Positions 45,997 to 60,489 of a stretch of 64,000 nucleotides of DNA are shown one piece after another (position 1 is the first letter of the stretch; every line of letters starts with the position of its first letter). Where the stretch lies: positions 1-64,000 of the forward strand of contig SHVS01000013.1 of NCBI GenBank assembly GCA_009694135.1. The letters run 5' to 3'. This stretch comes from Alphaproteobacteria bacterium. GTDB taxonomy: Bacteria > Pseudomonadota > Alphaproteobacteria > UBA6615. The position numbers and the translations under genes were made by a program. The notes beneath the pieces were generated by a model. The model did not search any database. It saw only the letters and a list, made by a program, of their open reading frames with translations, and was not told where the DNA came from.

Positions 45997-46818
45997 ATGG
46001 CGCGAAATTATGATCGCCGCGCGGTGCTGGCTGGGCTGGTCGGCGGGGCTCTGTGTCCGGTGTGCGCCGGGCTGGCGGGGCGGGCATTTGCGGCGGAGAC
46101 GCCGGCGGCCGGCGATGGCGCGGCCGAGGCCGGGCGTGCGGCGGTGCATTGGGATTACACCGGCGCCGGCGCGCCCGACGAATGGGGCACGCTCGAAGCC
46201 GATTTTCGCGTCTGCTCGCTCGGCATGGAGCAGTCGCCGATCAATCTGTCGGGGCCAATGAAGGCGCAGCTTGCGGGCGACGTGCCGACCTTCGCCGATA
46301 TGCCGCTCACCATCCTGCATAACGGCCACACCATCCAGGTGAATTGCGCGCTGGGATCGAAGAGCACGATCGACGGCCAGGTTTATGAGCTGCTGCAATT
46401 CCATTTTCACCATCCGAGCGAACACGTCATCGACGGCAGGCCGGCCGCGATGGAGCTGCATTTCGTGCACAAGAACGCCGCCGGCAACTTGGCTGTGCTC
46501 GGCGTGATGATGGAAGTCGGCAACGCCGAGAACGCGGCGCTGGCGCCGATCTGGGCGGCCATGCCGGCCACAGCCACGCCGGAGCGCAACACCGGCACGA
46601 TGATCAAGCCGGCCGAGCTGCTGCCGGCCAAGCGCGAGTTCTGGCGCTATCAGGGTTCGCTCACGACGCCGCCATGTTCGGAAGGCGTGCTGTGGACCGT
46701 GTTCCGCGATCCGATCCAGATGTCGCAGGGGCAGTTGGCGCGCTTCGCCCAGCTCTTCCCGGTGAACGCGCGCCCGCCGCAGGGACGCGGCCGCCGCTTC
46801 CTGCTCGAAAATATGTAA
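45997..46818 (+). CDS. Alpha-class carbonic anhydrase, exported
   Basis: Interconverts CO2 and bicarbonate, in the periplasm. It is 273 residues. A twin-arginine-like signal (NYDRRAVLAGLVGG) is cleaved near AFA-AE (about 32). The zinc histidines are His136 and His138 (QFHFHHPSEH) and His155 (ELHFVH), and the substrate-pocket motif is LTTPPCSEGV. A pair of cysteines, Cys73 and the Cys in TPPCSEG, could form the usual disulfide. It has a strong ribosome site (ggaaggagcag). It stands alone before the chemoreceptor gene, 27 bases away. Confidence 0.93.
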   Translation: MARNYDRRAVLAGLVGGALCPVCAGLAGRAFAAETPAAGDGAAEAGRAAVHWDYTGAGAPDEWGTLEADFRVCSLGMEQSPINLSGPMKAQLAGDVPTFADMPLTILHNGHTIQVNCALGSKSTIDGQVYELLQFHFHHPSEHVIDGRPAAMELHFVHKNAAGNLAVLGVMMEVGNAENAALAPIWAAMPATATPERNTGTMIKPAELLPAKREFWRYQGSLTTPPCSEGVLWTVFRDPIQMSQGQLARFAQLFPVNARPPQGRGRRFLLENM

Positions 46819-46845
46819 CCCGCCCGTTTATTGGAGCACATGACC

Positions 46846-49158
46846 ATGCACGCCCATACCGCCGCCCCGCAGTCGCGCTGGGCCTTTCTCGCCAATCTCC
46901 AGGTGCAGACCAAGATCCTGCTCGGCTTCGCCACCGTCCTTATGATCCTCATCGTGGTCGGCGGCTCGGGTCTGTGGTCGTCGATGAGCGCTAGCGATCG
47001 CTTCGCCGAATACAGCCGGGTGGTCGCGTTGGTGAGCGCGGTCGGCGAAATGGACATTGACTTTCAGCGCCTGCGCCGCCGGGTGCTTGTCTATGTCACC
47101 AGCGAGAAACAGGCTGATTACAAAGCGGCGGAGGAGCTGGTGAAGGAGGTCAAGGGCAAGGTCGACGAGCTGGTCAAGAAAGTGATCGTTCCCGAGCAAG
47201 CGGTCATCATGCGCGGCCTGTCCGACACCTATGCGGCCTTTTCCAAGCAGTTCGAGGAGGCCGCTACGCTTTCCCGCGAGATCGCCAAGCTACGGCATGA
47301 CTCGCTCGACGTGTTTGGGCCGAAGATGGTGGGCGAGCTGCAGGAGATCGCGGCGCTGGCGGCCGCGGCGGGCAACAGCAACGCCGTCGTGCACGCGCAG
47401 ACGGCACTGCAGGCGGTGATGGAAGTGCGGCTCTATTCGACGCGGGCGCTCGACGAGCATGACGAGACGATGGTCGGAAAGGCGAAGGAGTCCTTCGCGC
47501 GCCTGTCGAAAAGCATGAATGCGCTCGAAGCGGCGAGCGCAGACGCGTCGTTCCAGGCCATCGCCAAGGCGGTCTCCGCCGAGGACGAGAAGTATTTCGC
47601 CGTCTTCGAGAAGGCGTGGGAGGAAGAGCTCAGGGTCGACACGCTCGTCAACAAGTCGATGAAGGACGCGGCCGATAAGATCGCCGCCGATTCCACGAAA
47701 TTGTCGGAAATCTTTGAGAAGTCCGAACACGCCGCCCAGGCTTCGGCCGAGGAGACGCTCGCCATCGCGGAGATCATGGCGATCGTGCTCAGCCTCGGCG
47801 GGCTGGCGCTCGGCGTCGGCCTTGCTTGGCTGATCGGCCGCGCCATCGCCTCCGGGATCATCGCCACGACGCATGTCATGGCCCAGTTGGCCGATGGCGA
47901 TGACTCGACCGACGTCGCGGCCACCGATCGCAAGGACGAGATCGGGCAGATGACCCGGGCGCTGATCGCCCTGCGCGCGACGGTGAGCGACGCGTTCCGT
48001 CTGAAGCAGATGGTCGAGAACATGCCCAACAACATCATGCTCGCCGACGGCAAGAACCTCGTGTTCACCTACGCCAACAAGACCTGCCTCGATACCATGC
48101 GCAATCTCGGCAACATCTTCGGGGTCGAGGCCGACAAGATGGTCGGCTCCGGGATCGACGGGCTGCACAAGGATCTGGGCCAGCAGCGGCGGGTCTTCGC
48201 CGATGTGAAGAGCTTGCCGTACAGGGCCCGCCTCAAGGCCGGCGACGAGACGCTGCAGCTCAATGTCGCCGCCGTGCTCGACAAAAAGGGCGCCTATATC
48301 GGCCCGATGCTGACCTGGGAAATCGTGACCAAGCAGGTGCGCATGGCCACGCGCGTCGCGGAAGTCGTCGGGGTCGTATCCTCGGCTGCGACCGAGATGC
48401 AGTCGACCGCGCAGTCGATGTCGGCGACCGCCGAGGAGACGAGCAAGCAGGCGGCCGCCGTGGCCGCGGCTTCGGAACAAGCGGCGACCAATGTGCAGAC
48501 GGTGGCGGCCGCGACCGAAGAGCTGTCCAGCTCGATCACGGAGATCAGCCGCCAGGTCACGCAGTCGTCGCAGATCGCGGCGCAGGCGGTGGCCGATGCC
48601 GAGAACTCGAACAAGCAGGTGTAAGGCTTGGCCGAGGCGGCGCAGAAGATCGGCGAGGTCGTGAGCCTGATTAACGACATCGCGGCGCAGACCAACTTGC
48701 TCGCGCTCAACGCCACGATCGAAGCGGCGCGCGCCGGCGATGCCGGCAAGGGCTTCGCCGTGGTGGCTTCGGAGGTCAAGTCCTTGGCCAACCAGACCGC
48801 CAAGGCGACCGAGGAAATCGGCGGTCAGATCGCCAGCGTTCAAGCGGCGACACAGTCGGCCGTCGAAGCGATCAAGAAGATCGGCGAGCGCATCAACGAG
48901 CTCGCCGCGATCTCGACGACGATCGCGGCCGCGGTCGAGGAACAAGGCGCGGCGACGAAGGAGATTTCGGCCAACGTCGCGCAGGCTGATTCCGGTACGC
49001 AGGAGGTCAACTCCAACATCACCGGTGTCAATGCCGCCGCGACGGAGACCGTCCAGGCCGCCAACCAGGCGCTTACCGCGGCGGGCGAATTGGCGAAGAA
49101 CGCCGACGAGCTGAAGAACGAGATCAAGGCCTTCCTCGGCGACGACAAAGCTGCCTAA
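46846..49158 (+). pseudogene. Methyl-accepting chemotaxis protein gene interrupted by in-frame TAA
   Basis: The layout is a membrane anchor (about 24-46), a helical periplasmic sensor region (about 50-300), a second transmembrane segment (AIVLSLGGLALGVGLAWLIG), HAMP, a PAS-like domain (starting MVENMPNNIMLADGKN) and the coiled-coil signalling domain. At codon 593 (48622-48624) the reading frame hits TAA. The same frame then continues [38 protein letters not shown], the essential hairpin tip. In relatives as I recall them this position is usually Gln, so a CAA-to-TAA change is enough. The start was placed at the ATG with ggag nine bases upstream. No che genes are nearby. A strong terminator follows. 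Confidence 0.85.
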
Positions 49159-49199
49159 AGGCTAGCGATAGGGGGCCCGCCTAATAAGTTCTGGGCCGT

Positions 49200-49238
49200 G
49201 CCGGCGGATCGTGGGGGCGATCCGCCGGCGTTTTCTTT
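49200..49238 (+). terminator. Strong rho-independent terminator of the chemoreceptor gene
   Basis: A perfect 12-bp stem (gccggcggatcg / cgatccgccggc) with a 6-base loop is followed by gttttcttt. It lies 42 bases after the chemoreceptor stop. It is the clearest intrinsic terminator in the window. Confidence 0.85.
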
Positions 49239-49350
49239 ATGCAAGGCTTTACGGGCGAGGCTCTGGTTGCGGTGCGGATGGCTTAGCGGAGTCTTTACGC
49301 GGATCCGCCATACTATCGCCGGTTTTGCCCCCAGTGCCCGAGGTCGAGAG

Positions 49351-49605
49351 ATGTTAAACCCTTCCTCCAAGCGCGTTTTGAGCGCTCAAACCGCCAAAAT
49401 TTGCTCCGCGAGCCTCGGCCTTTTGCTCCTGTCCTATGGCCAGGCGTATGCCTATGTCGACCAGAGCACGGCCAATGTTTTGTTTCAGCTTGCGTTGGGC
49501 GGCCTCGCCGGCACGGCCATGGTCGGGCGTCTCTATTGGCCGCAGATCAAGGCGTTCCTGGGCATCAAGGACAAGCCGGAGTCGGCGCGCATCGAGCCCG
49601 AATAA
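49351..49605 (+). CDS. Small membrane or exported protein, unknown
   Basis: 84 residues starting MLNPSSKRVL. One hydrophobic segment (about 18-34, ASLGLLLLSYGQAYA) could be a signal peptide or anchor. A second (about 44-60, LFQLALGGLAGTAMVG) is followed by a basic tail. No family recognised. The ATG is preceded by gtcgagag. It lies just after the chemoreceptor terminator and converges on grxD. Confidence 0.5.
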   Translation: MLNPSSKRVLSAQTAKICSASLGLLLLSYGQAYAYVDQSTANVLFQLALGGLAGTAMVGRLYWPQIKAFLGIKDKPESARIEPE

Positions 49606-49663
49606 GCGGCGCCGCCGACTTCCCAGCCACGCCAAGGGCCAAGTCGAACCCTGGCGGCAGAAA

Positions 49664-50002
49664 TCAAGCGGCGGGCGCGTTTACCCCGGCCGACTTCAGC
49701 ACTTCCGACAATTCACCGCTTGCATGCATGTCGCGCACGATATCGCAGCCGCCGATGAACTCGCCTTTGACATAGAGCTGCGGGATCGTCGGCCAGTTCG
49801 AGAACTGTTTGATCCCGTCGCGCACCTCGCTGTCCATGAGCACATCGACCGATTTATAGGTCACGCCCATGTGGCCGAGGATCTGCACCACGGCGGCCGA
49901 GAAGCCGCACATCGGATGGACCGGCGTGCCTTTCATGAATAGCACGACATCGTTGTTCTCGATGTCAGTGCAAATTCTTTGGAACACGGCTTCATCGGTC
50001 AT
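49664..50002 (-). CDS. grxD: Monothiol glutaredoxin (CGFS type)
   Basis: Iron-sulfur cluster carrier that binds a [2Fe-2S] cluster with glutathione and works with BolA proteins. It is 112 residues. The CGFS active site is within PMCGFSAAVVQ (Cys32). KGTPVHP, WPTIPQLYVKGEFIGGCDIV and the C-terminal helix are conserved. It is 29 bases downstream of bolA on the same strand, matching the known Grx-BolA partnership in cluster transfer and iron sensing. Confidence 0.95.
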   Translation of the reverse strand: MTDEAVFQRICTDIENNDVVLFMKGTPVHPMCGFSAAVVQILGHMGVTYKSVDVLMDSEVRDGIKQFSNWPTIPQLYVKGEFIGGCDIVRDMHASGELSEVLKSAGVNAPAA

Positions 50003-50031
50003 AGTGTCCTGTCCTTTCCGACTGGCGGGGC

Positions 50032-50271
50032 TTATGCGTCCGCCGGGACGCCGGTCTGCAACGCCAGCGCATGCAAGGCGCCGCCAACGCGGCCCTTGAG
50101 CGCGGCATAGACCATTTGGTGCTGTTGAACGCGTGTCTTGCCTTTGAATGCCCGCGAGGTGACCAGCGCGCGATAATGATCCCCGTCGCCGCGCATATCT
50201 TCGATGGTTACATCGGCATCGGGCAGGGATGCTTTAATCAACGCTTCGATTTCAGTCGCGGCCATCGGCAT
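50032..50271 (-). CDS. BolA-family protein, glutaredoxin partner
   Basis: 79-residue BolA/IbaG-like protein. It begins MPMAATEIEALIKASLPDADVTIED, contains the RALVTSRAFKGKTRVQQHQMVYAAL segment with the cluster-ligand His, and ends HALALQTGVP. The ATG at 50271 is preceded by caggag at good spacing; a second ATG two codons later is less suitable. Together with GrxD it probably forms a cluster-sharing heterodimer in Fe-S maturation or iron regulation. Confidence 0.9.
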   Translation of the reverse strand: MPMAATEIEALIKASLPDADVTIEDMRGDGDHYRALVTSRAFKGKTRVQQHQMVYAALKGRVGGALHALALQTGVPADA

Positions 50272-50312
50272 CGAAAAACTCCTGACCCCTTCCGCAACCG
50301 GGGACGGTGTCC

Positions 50313-52495
<2,183 letters not shown>

Positions 52496-52499
<4 letters not shown>

Positions 52500-53188
52500 G
52501 CCGCCAGCTTTTCGACAAGGGTACGGAACAGGACCTTGCCGTCCTCGCCGCCGAGCGCGCGGTCGAAGGCGCGGTCCGGATGCGGCATCAGCCCGAGCAC
52601 CGAGCGCTGTTCATTGAACACCCCGGCGATGTTGTTGAGCGAGCCATTCGGGTTCGCCTCGCGGGCCACTTCGCCGGAGGCGGTGCAATAGCGGAAGGCG
52701 ACCTGGCCTTCGCCCTCGATGCGTTTCAGCGTCGCCGGATCGGTGAAGAAATTGCCGTCGTGATGCGCGACCGGGAAGCGCACGACCTGGCCGGCGGTGT
52801 AGCCGGCCGTAAAGACTGTGTCGGCGCGCTCGACGCGCAGATGCGTCCAGCGGCAGACGAAGCCGAGACCTGCATTGCGCAGCAGCACGCCGGGCAGGAG
52901 CCCCGCCTCGGTCAGGATCTGGAAGCCGTTGCAGATGCCGAGCACCGGAACGCCGGCTTCGGCGCGGCGCTTGACCTCTTCCATCACCGGGCTATGCGCG
53001 GCGATCGCGCCCGAGCGCAGATAGTCGCCGTAGGAAAATCCGCCCGGCAGCACGATCAGATCGCATTTCGGGATTTCGCTGTCGGCGTGCCACACCATCT
53101 GCGGCCGGCGGCCAAGCGCCGCGGCCAGCCCATCGGCGACATCGCGGTCGCAGTTCGATCCGGGAAAGACGATGACGACGGGGGTCAT
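52496..53188 (-). CDS. purQ: Phosphoribosylformylglycinamidine synthase glutaminase PurQ
   Basis: Class I glutamine amidotransferase subunit, 230 residues from [16 protein letters not shown]. The nucleophile Cys is in [11 protein letters not shown], with the His/Glu pair late in the protein ([10 protein letters not shown]). The frame is open 27 codons upstream, but that segment (Cys/Arg-rich) is not part of the family. Together with PurS and PurL it forms the FGAM synthase complex. It overlaps purL by 4 bases. Confidence 0.95.
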
Positions 53189-53261
53189 GTTGGGACTCGC
53201 GCAATGGGTTGTTCTGCAGCAGGGCCGCACATGGCGGCAAGCCCGCTCACCCCAAGCCTTT

Positions 53262-53507
53262 TCAGCCAAGAATCTCGATCGCGTAGCTTTCCATGACCGT
53301 GTTGGCCAATAGGCTTTCGCACATCTTCGTCACTTCCGCCTTGGCGGCGGCTTTATCGGTCGCCTTAAGATCGAGATCGATCACCTTGCCCTGACGAACG
53401 CTGGCGACCCCGTTGAAGCCGAGGCGCTTGAGCGCACTCTCGACCGCTTGACCTTGCGGGTCGAGCACGCCCGGCTTGAGGCTGATATGCACGCGCGCTT
53501 GCATCAT
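53262..53507 (-). CDS. purS: Phosphoribosylformylglycinamidine synthase subunit PurS
   Basis: Small structural subunit bridging PurL and PurQ. It is 81 residues with the typical pattern [20 protein letters not shown]...[19 protein letters not shown]. It sits 4 bases after purC on the same strand, and purQ follows after 73 bases. Its presence explains the short PurL. Confidence 0.93.
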   Translation of the reverse strand: MMQARVHISLKPGVLDPQGQAVESALKRLGFNGVASVRQGKVIDLDLKATDKAAAKAEVTKMCESLLANTVMESYAIEILG

Positions 53508-53511
53508 TCGC

Positions 53512-54276
53512 CTACTGGAGTGTTGTCGAGCCTTTGGGATCGGTCGGGCCGGTATCGAGCAGGATACCCAGGCGCCGCGCGATCTCCTGATAGGCCTCGG
53601 CCACGCCGCCCAGGTCGCGGCGGAAACGGTCCTTGTCGAGCTTGTCGTTGGTCTTCAGATCCCACAGCCGGCAGCTATCCGGGGAAATCTCGTCCGCCAG
53701 CACGACGCGCACCTGGTCGTCCTGATAGAGCCGCCCGAATTCGATCTTGAAGTCGATCAGCCGCACGCCGACGCCCAGAAACAACCCGGTCAGAAAATCA
53801 TTCACGCGCAGGCTGAGCGAGAGGATGTCGTCCAGCTCTTGCGGCGTCGCCCAACCGAAAGCCGTGACGTGTTCTTCCGACACCATCGGGTCTTCGAGCT
53901 CGTCATTCTTGTAGTAATACTCGACGATCGAGCGCGGCAGGGCGGTGCCCTCGGCCATGCCGAAGCGCTTCGTGAACGACCCGGCAGCGATGTTACGAAT
54001 CACGACCTCGATCGGAATTATCTCAAGTTCTTTAATGAGTTGCTCTCGCATATTAAGGCGACGAACGAAGTGCGTCGGGATGCCGACTTCGGCCAGCCGC
54101 ATCATCAGATACTCTGAAATGCGGTTGTTGAGCACTCCCTTGCCGGTGATGACGCCGTGCTTCTTATTGTTGAAGGCGGTGGCGTCGTCCTTGAAGTACT
54201 GCACGAGGGTGCCGGGCTCCGGACCCTCGAACAGGACCTTGGCCTTGCCTTCATAGATTTTGCGGCGGCGGGACAT
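53512..54276 (-). CDS. purC: SAICAR synthetase (phosphoribosylaminoimidazole-succinocarboxamide synthase)
   Basis: ATP-dependent ligation of CAIR with aspartate in purine synthesis. It is 254 residues, with [30 protein letters not shown] at the N-terminus, [15 protein letters not shown] in the middle and [10 protein letters not shown] plus [14 protein letters not shown] later. It starts the purC-purS-purQ-purL run. purB, the next enzyme in the pathway, is 1.2 kb away on the same strand. Confidence 0.95.
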   Translation of the reverse strand: MSRRRKIYEGKAKVLFEGPEPGTLVQYFKDDATAFNNKKHGVITGKGVLNNRISEYLMMRLAEVGIPTHFVRRLNMREQLIKELEIIPIEVVIRNIAAGSFTKRFGMAEGTALPRSIVEYYYKNDELEDPMVSEEHVTAFGWATPQELDDILSLSLRVNDFLTGLFLGVGVRLIDFKIEFGRLYQDDQVRVVLADEISPDSCRLWDLKTNDKLDKDRFRRDLGGVAEAYQEIARRLGILLDTGPTDPKGSTTLQ

Positions 54277-54351
54277 GCGTCGGCCTATGGATACGAGTGC
54301 AGGGCGGGAATGGACTCATATAGCGCCGCCGGCCGGTGGAAACAATGTGAG

Positions 54352-55053
54352 TCAGCGCGGTAAAGTCTGAGTGTAGACCACCTGCGATTCGAGGATGCGG
54401 TCGAGCCGGGCCGTCTTGAGCGGCAGCAGCGGTACATGCGCGATACGCGCAACCAGATAACCGCGTTCGTCGCGGATTTCGATCGCACCAGCGAGGCAGA
54501 GCAGCAGCTCGGCCAGATCGTCATAAGAGGTTGTAACCGACTTACCGGCGCGGGCGAGCGACAGCGCCCGGCGGCCGAAAGAGCGGCTCTCGAACTCATT
54601 CGGGCGCAGGACCCAGCGCCCGACGAGGCGCGAGCCGACGAAATCGACCACCAGCAGCAGGACGGCGAAGGCGGCCACCAGACTCACGAATCCCTGGTTC
54701 ACCTGGATGTCGAGTCCATTGAGCCAAGCATAGATCTCACCGAACAAAGGTGCGTTCAGCGAGGCTCCCAGCCAGAGCAGGGCCAGCGCCAGGACCAGAA
54801 GCAGCAAAATGATGATGATCGCGCTCGCCCGGCCGACGTCATAGACCAGCGCGGTCAGGATCAGCGCCAAGCCGATGAAGAACAGCCAGCTGGTCGCTTC
54901 GGTGTTCACACCGAAGACGTCTGACAGCAGCAGGGTCACTAACGCCAGCGGCACCAGCGGCCAGACGAACAGCGCCTTCGAATGGGCATAGACGGTGAGG
55001 GCGAGCGCGCCCGCGTCCGCCTCCGGTGACGGTTGGCGTTGAGTATCCGACAT
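54352..55053 (-). CDS. Multi-pass membrane protein, unknown
   Basis: 233 residues from MSDTQRQPS, with aggggagc upstream. Four hydrophobic segments lie at roughly 34-50, 58-74, 79-98 and 127-147. They are followed by a soluble C-terminal half with GRRALSLARAGKSVTTSYDDLAELLLCLAGAIEIRD. I do not recognise the family. The soluble part looks like a small conserved domain rather than disordered sequence. It is placed between purC and the zeta-subunit gene and transcribed with the purine genes' orientation, head-to-head with zeta. Confidence 0.6.
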   Translation of the reverse strand: MSDTQRQPSPEADAGALALTVYAHSKALFVWPLVPLALVTLLLSDVFGVNTEATSWLFFIGLALILTALVYDVGRASAIIIILLLLVLALALLWLGASLNAPLFGEIYAWLNGLDIQVNQGFVSLVAAFAVLLLVVDFVGSRLVGRWVLRPNEFESRSFGRRALSLARAGKSVTTSYDDLAELLLCLAGAIEIRDERGYLVARIAHVPLLPLKTARLDRILESQVVYTQTLPR

Positions 55054-55185
55054 GTGCTCCCCTATTTCGGCTGCGACTCTTCGCGCGCGTGGCGGCGCTG
55101 TCAATGACTGGCGGCATGGCTAGAAATGGTCAGACTCGGCCTGTATGCTTTGCATCAAGCTGCACATAAAAAGGCAAGGATCGAG

Positions 55186-55509
55186 ATGGCGAGCTTCAAT
55201 GATCGCGAGAAGGGCTTCGAGAACAAGTTCAAGCATGACGAGCAACTGCGCTTCAAGGTCGGCGCGCGGCGCAACAAGCTGCTTGGCATCTGGGCGGCCG
55301 GGCTTATGGGGATAACCGGCGCCGCGGCGGAGGCCTATGCCATGGAGGTCGTGCACTCCGACTTCGAAGCGCCCGGCGAGGACGATGTGTTGAAAAAAGT
55401 GCTCGGCGATCTCAAGGCGAAGAAGGTCGATGCCACGGAGCACAGTGTCCGCCGCCGCATGGACGAACTCCTGGTCGAGGCCAAGGCGCAGCTGATGCAA
55501 GAGGACTGA
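55186..55509 (+). CDS. F1Fo-ATPase zeta inhibitor subunit (DUF1476)
   Basis: Alphaproteobacterial inhibitor of ATP hydrolysis by the F1 motor. It is 107 residues from MASFNDREKGFENKFKHDEQ; the N-terminal inhibitory helix and the following LRFKVGARRNKLLGIWAAGLMG four-helix core match the family. aaggcaagg lies upstream of the ATG. An earlier in-frame start exists but adds non-homologous residues. Its location beside purine genes, away from atp genes, is normal in this class. Confidence 0.9.
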   Translation: MASFNDREKGFENKFKHDEQLRFKVGARRNKLLGIWAAGLMGITGAAAEAYAMEVVHSDFEAPGEDDVLKKVLGDLKAKKVDATEHSVRRRMDELLVEAKAQLMQED

Positions 55510-55520
55510 TCTGGCGTCTT

Positions 55521-56854
<1,334 letters not shown>

Positions 56855-56858
<4 letters not shown>

Positions 56859-57792
56859 CCTTGCCTCGGATTCGGTGCGGACAGCGCGTTGTCTAGCGTG
56901 GATACGCGGCGAGAGCCACCGGCGGCGACCCACACCCCGGCGACGATCAGCGCCGCGGCGGCGGCCAGCGCCCAGCTCAGGCGCGCCCCTCCCGCCGCGA
57001 CCAGCCAGAGCGTGGATAACAGTGGGGTCGCGTAGCTCGCCGCGCCCAGGAGCCGGATATTACCATGCTTCATGCCATGGTCCCAAGCGAAGAAGGCGAG
57101 CCCGACCGGCCCGAGGCCGGCGGCCATTACGGCCGCCCAGGCGCCGGCGTCCGCGGGCCACAGTGTCGGCTCGAGCGCGCAATGTCCGGCCCAGGCGAGC
57201 AGCGCGGTCACGCCGCAGAAGCCGCCCACCGCGTCGCTCGGCACCTCGGGCAGCAGGCGCGACAGCACGGAGTAGATCGCCCAGACCACGGCGCAGCCGA
57301 GCGCGGCGATGAGGCCCAGAGCGTCGCCAGCCCGCAATACGTCGAGATTGCCGCCGAAAACGAGCGCCGCCCCGCCAAAGCCGAGCAGCGCTCCGAGCAC
57401 GTGTTTGAGTCCGATCCCGCCGCCGCCTTTGTTCGCCGGCAAGAGCGCACTGCCGAGCACGATCAGCAGCGGCCACAGGTAGTTGAGCAGATTGGCGGCC
57501 AAGACCGGCACGCTCTGCAGCGCGACGAAATACAGCGCGTGATAGCCGAACAGCCCGAACAGGCCGAGCGCCCAGACGGTCCAGGGCAGGCGCAGCCGGA
57601 CGAGCGGCGATTGGCCGTGCCAGCGCCACCAGATCAGCGCGCCGGCGGAGGAGATGGTGAACATCATCGCCGCCAGTTGCAGCGGCGGCACTTTTCCGGC
57701 CCGGACCGTCAGCAGGGCCAGCGACGACCACAGCAGGTTCGCGCCACAGCCGGCGAAACTCGCGCGCAGGCGCGGATCGTCCCAAAGCGGGA

Positions 57793-57796
<4 letters not shown>
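56855..57796 (-). CDS. DMT/EamA-family transporter
   Basis: Probable metabolite exporter, 313 residues with ten predicted helices in two repeated halves of five. It starts MIPLWDDPRLRASFAGCGANLLWSSLALL. The second EamA repeat begins around GLIAALGCAVVWAIYSVLSRL. The substrate cannot be deduced. It is linked by 4-base overlaps to both the upstream thiolase gene and downstream purB, so the three are probably one transcript. Confidence 0.85.
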
Positions 57797-58986
<1,190 letters not shown>

Positions 58987-59040
58987 GCGACCCTCCGCAA
59001 GTGACGACGGTCGAATAGTGCGGCCGGCGCGCGCCTTCGT

Positions 59041-60360
59041 CTAGGTTGCGTCGGTAACGTCAAGCGGGCCAGGCGAGGCGATCGCATAGCCCTGCAGCAT
59101 GTCGATGCCGAGAGCGCGCAGCGCGTCCGCTTCGGCTTCGGTTTCGACGCCTTCGGCGACCGTGGTCGCGCCGAGCCCGGTCGCGAGCTTGGCCAGCGCG
59201 CCGACGAACAAAGCGCTGTCCGGGTCGCTGCTCAAATCGCGCACATAGCTCCCGTCGATCTTGACGATCGACGGGCGCAGGGTGCGCAGGTGCAGGAACG
59301 AGGTGTGGCCGCTGCCGAAATCGTCGAGCGCCACGCGTACGCCCAAACCCTTCAGCGCCTCGACGAACGCCATGCTGCCGGCCAAATCCTTGATCGCCGC
59401 CGTTTCGGTGATCTCGACAATTAATTGCGGGGCCAGATAGCGTCGTTCGGCGATGGTGCCGATGATGCTTTCGACCGCGCGCCGATCGGTCACGGTCGCC
59501 GCCGAGATATTGACCGACAGGCTGCTGCTCGGACGCGTGGTCAGGGCGCCCATCACGATGTTGAGAGCGCGGCAGTCGAGGCGGAAACTCAGCCCGAGCC
59601 GCTCAGCGATCGGCACGAAATTGCGCGCGGCGCTCAACCGTCCTGGCCCGGTTTTCAGCCGCGCCAGGCCTTCGTGGAAGACCACCGCGCCGCTCCGCGT
59701 ATCGACCACCGGCTGATAGGCGAGTTGGAGCTGGCCGGCTTGCAGCGCCTTGGCCAGCCTATCGGCCATGATGAAGTCACGCCGCGAAGCGACCCTGCCG
59801 AGCGGGACGTCGCGAAACAGGCACAGGCGATTGCCGCCCAGGCTTTGCGCATGGCGCAGGGCGCTGTTGGTGCGGGCGAACAGCTCATCGACCGAGCCGC
59901 CGTTATCCGGCAATTCGTTCGCCCCGATCGATACGGTCAGCGTGACCTGGCCCAGCGGCGCCGTGAACGGGCGGTCGGAAACCGCTGCCAGGATCTTGCT
60001 GCCGAGCGCGGCCGCGCGGCTCTCCGGGCAGTCGGCGAACAGCACCGCGATGCGAGTTCGTTCCGGGCGCGCCATCACATCATGCGCGCGCAGAAGCATG
60101 CGCAGGCGCTGCGCCAGCTCGGTCATCACCGCATCGAAGGCCGCATCGCCCCCGGCCTCGGCGACCTGCTCGGCCTGGTCGATCGACAGTTTGAAGATCA
60201 GCCCGTCGGCGGCGCTGCTGCTGGCCCGTTCGAGCGCACGGTCGAGCGTCGCGCGCAGCCCCTGCCGGCCGAGTAGACCGGTCAGCGGGTCGCGCATGGC
60301 CGTGACCTTGGGCAGGTCGGCGACCGGCGCTGCTGATCTTCGTTCGGACAGATTGGGCAT
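59041..60360 (-). CDS. Degenerate GGDEF plus EAL domain protein
   Basis: 439 residues from MPNLSERR; starts 6 and 22 codons earlier are also open. The GGDEF-like domain (about 20-190) opens with DPLTGLLGRQGLRATLD but reads ARPERTRIAVLFAD where GGDEF should be, so cyclase activity is unlikely. The EAL domain (about 200-430) reads EGL (FHEGLARL) at the signature. It keeps NIS, EITET, DDFGSG, KIDGSYV, EGVET and QGYAI, most of the metal and catalytic residues of a c-di-GMP phosphodiesterase. No membrane or sensor domain. It may be a phosphodiesterase or a c-di-GMP-binding protein. Confidence 0.85.
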   Translation of the reverse strand: MPNLSERRSAAPVADLPKVTAMRDPLTGLLGRQGLRATLDRALERASSSAADGLIFKLSIDQAEQVAEAGGDAAFDAVMTELAQRLRMLLRAHDVMARPERTRIAVLFADCPESRAAALGSKILAAVSDRPFTAPLGQVTLTVSIGANELPDNGGSVDELFARTNSALRHAQSLGGNRLCLFRDVPLGRVASRRDFIMADRLAKALQAGQLQLAYQPVVDTRSGAVVFHEGLARLKTGPGRLSAARNFVPIAERLGLSFRLDCRALNIVMGALTTRPSSSLSVNISAATVTDRRAVESIIGTIAERRYLAPQLIVEITETAAIKDLAGSMAFVEALKGLGVRVALDDFGSGHTSFLHLRTLRPSIVKIDGSYVRDLSSDPDSALFVGALAKLATGLGATTVAEGVETEAEADALRALGIDMLQGYAIASPGPLDVTDAT

Positions 60361-60489
60361 ATTGACCCGCCGCTCCATTCTGGATCGGGCGACGAACGCC
60401 GCCGCTGGTCGGGACGACCCCGACACTGGCCATGAGTGTGGCGCACCGGGCTTGAACTTCAGTGAATAAGCCGATTTACGACTGTGACA

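Noticed and set aside
29636-49158. Genome-wide reassignment of TAA or TAG as sense codons, suggested by three in-frame stops
   Set aside because: Many intact core genes in the window (ctpA-type protease, ruvX, plsY, gatB, rpmG, topA) end at TAA or TAG exactly where the family ends, so the code is standard. Only gene-specific readthrough, decay or error remains possible.
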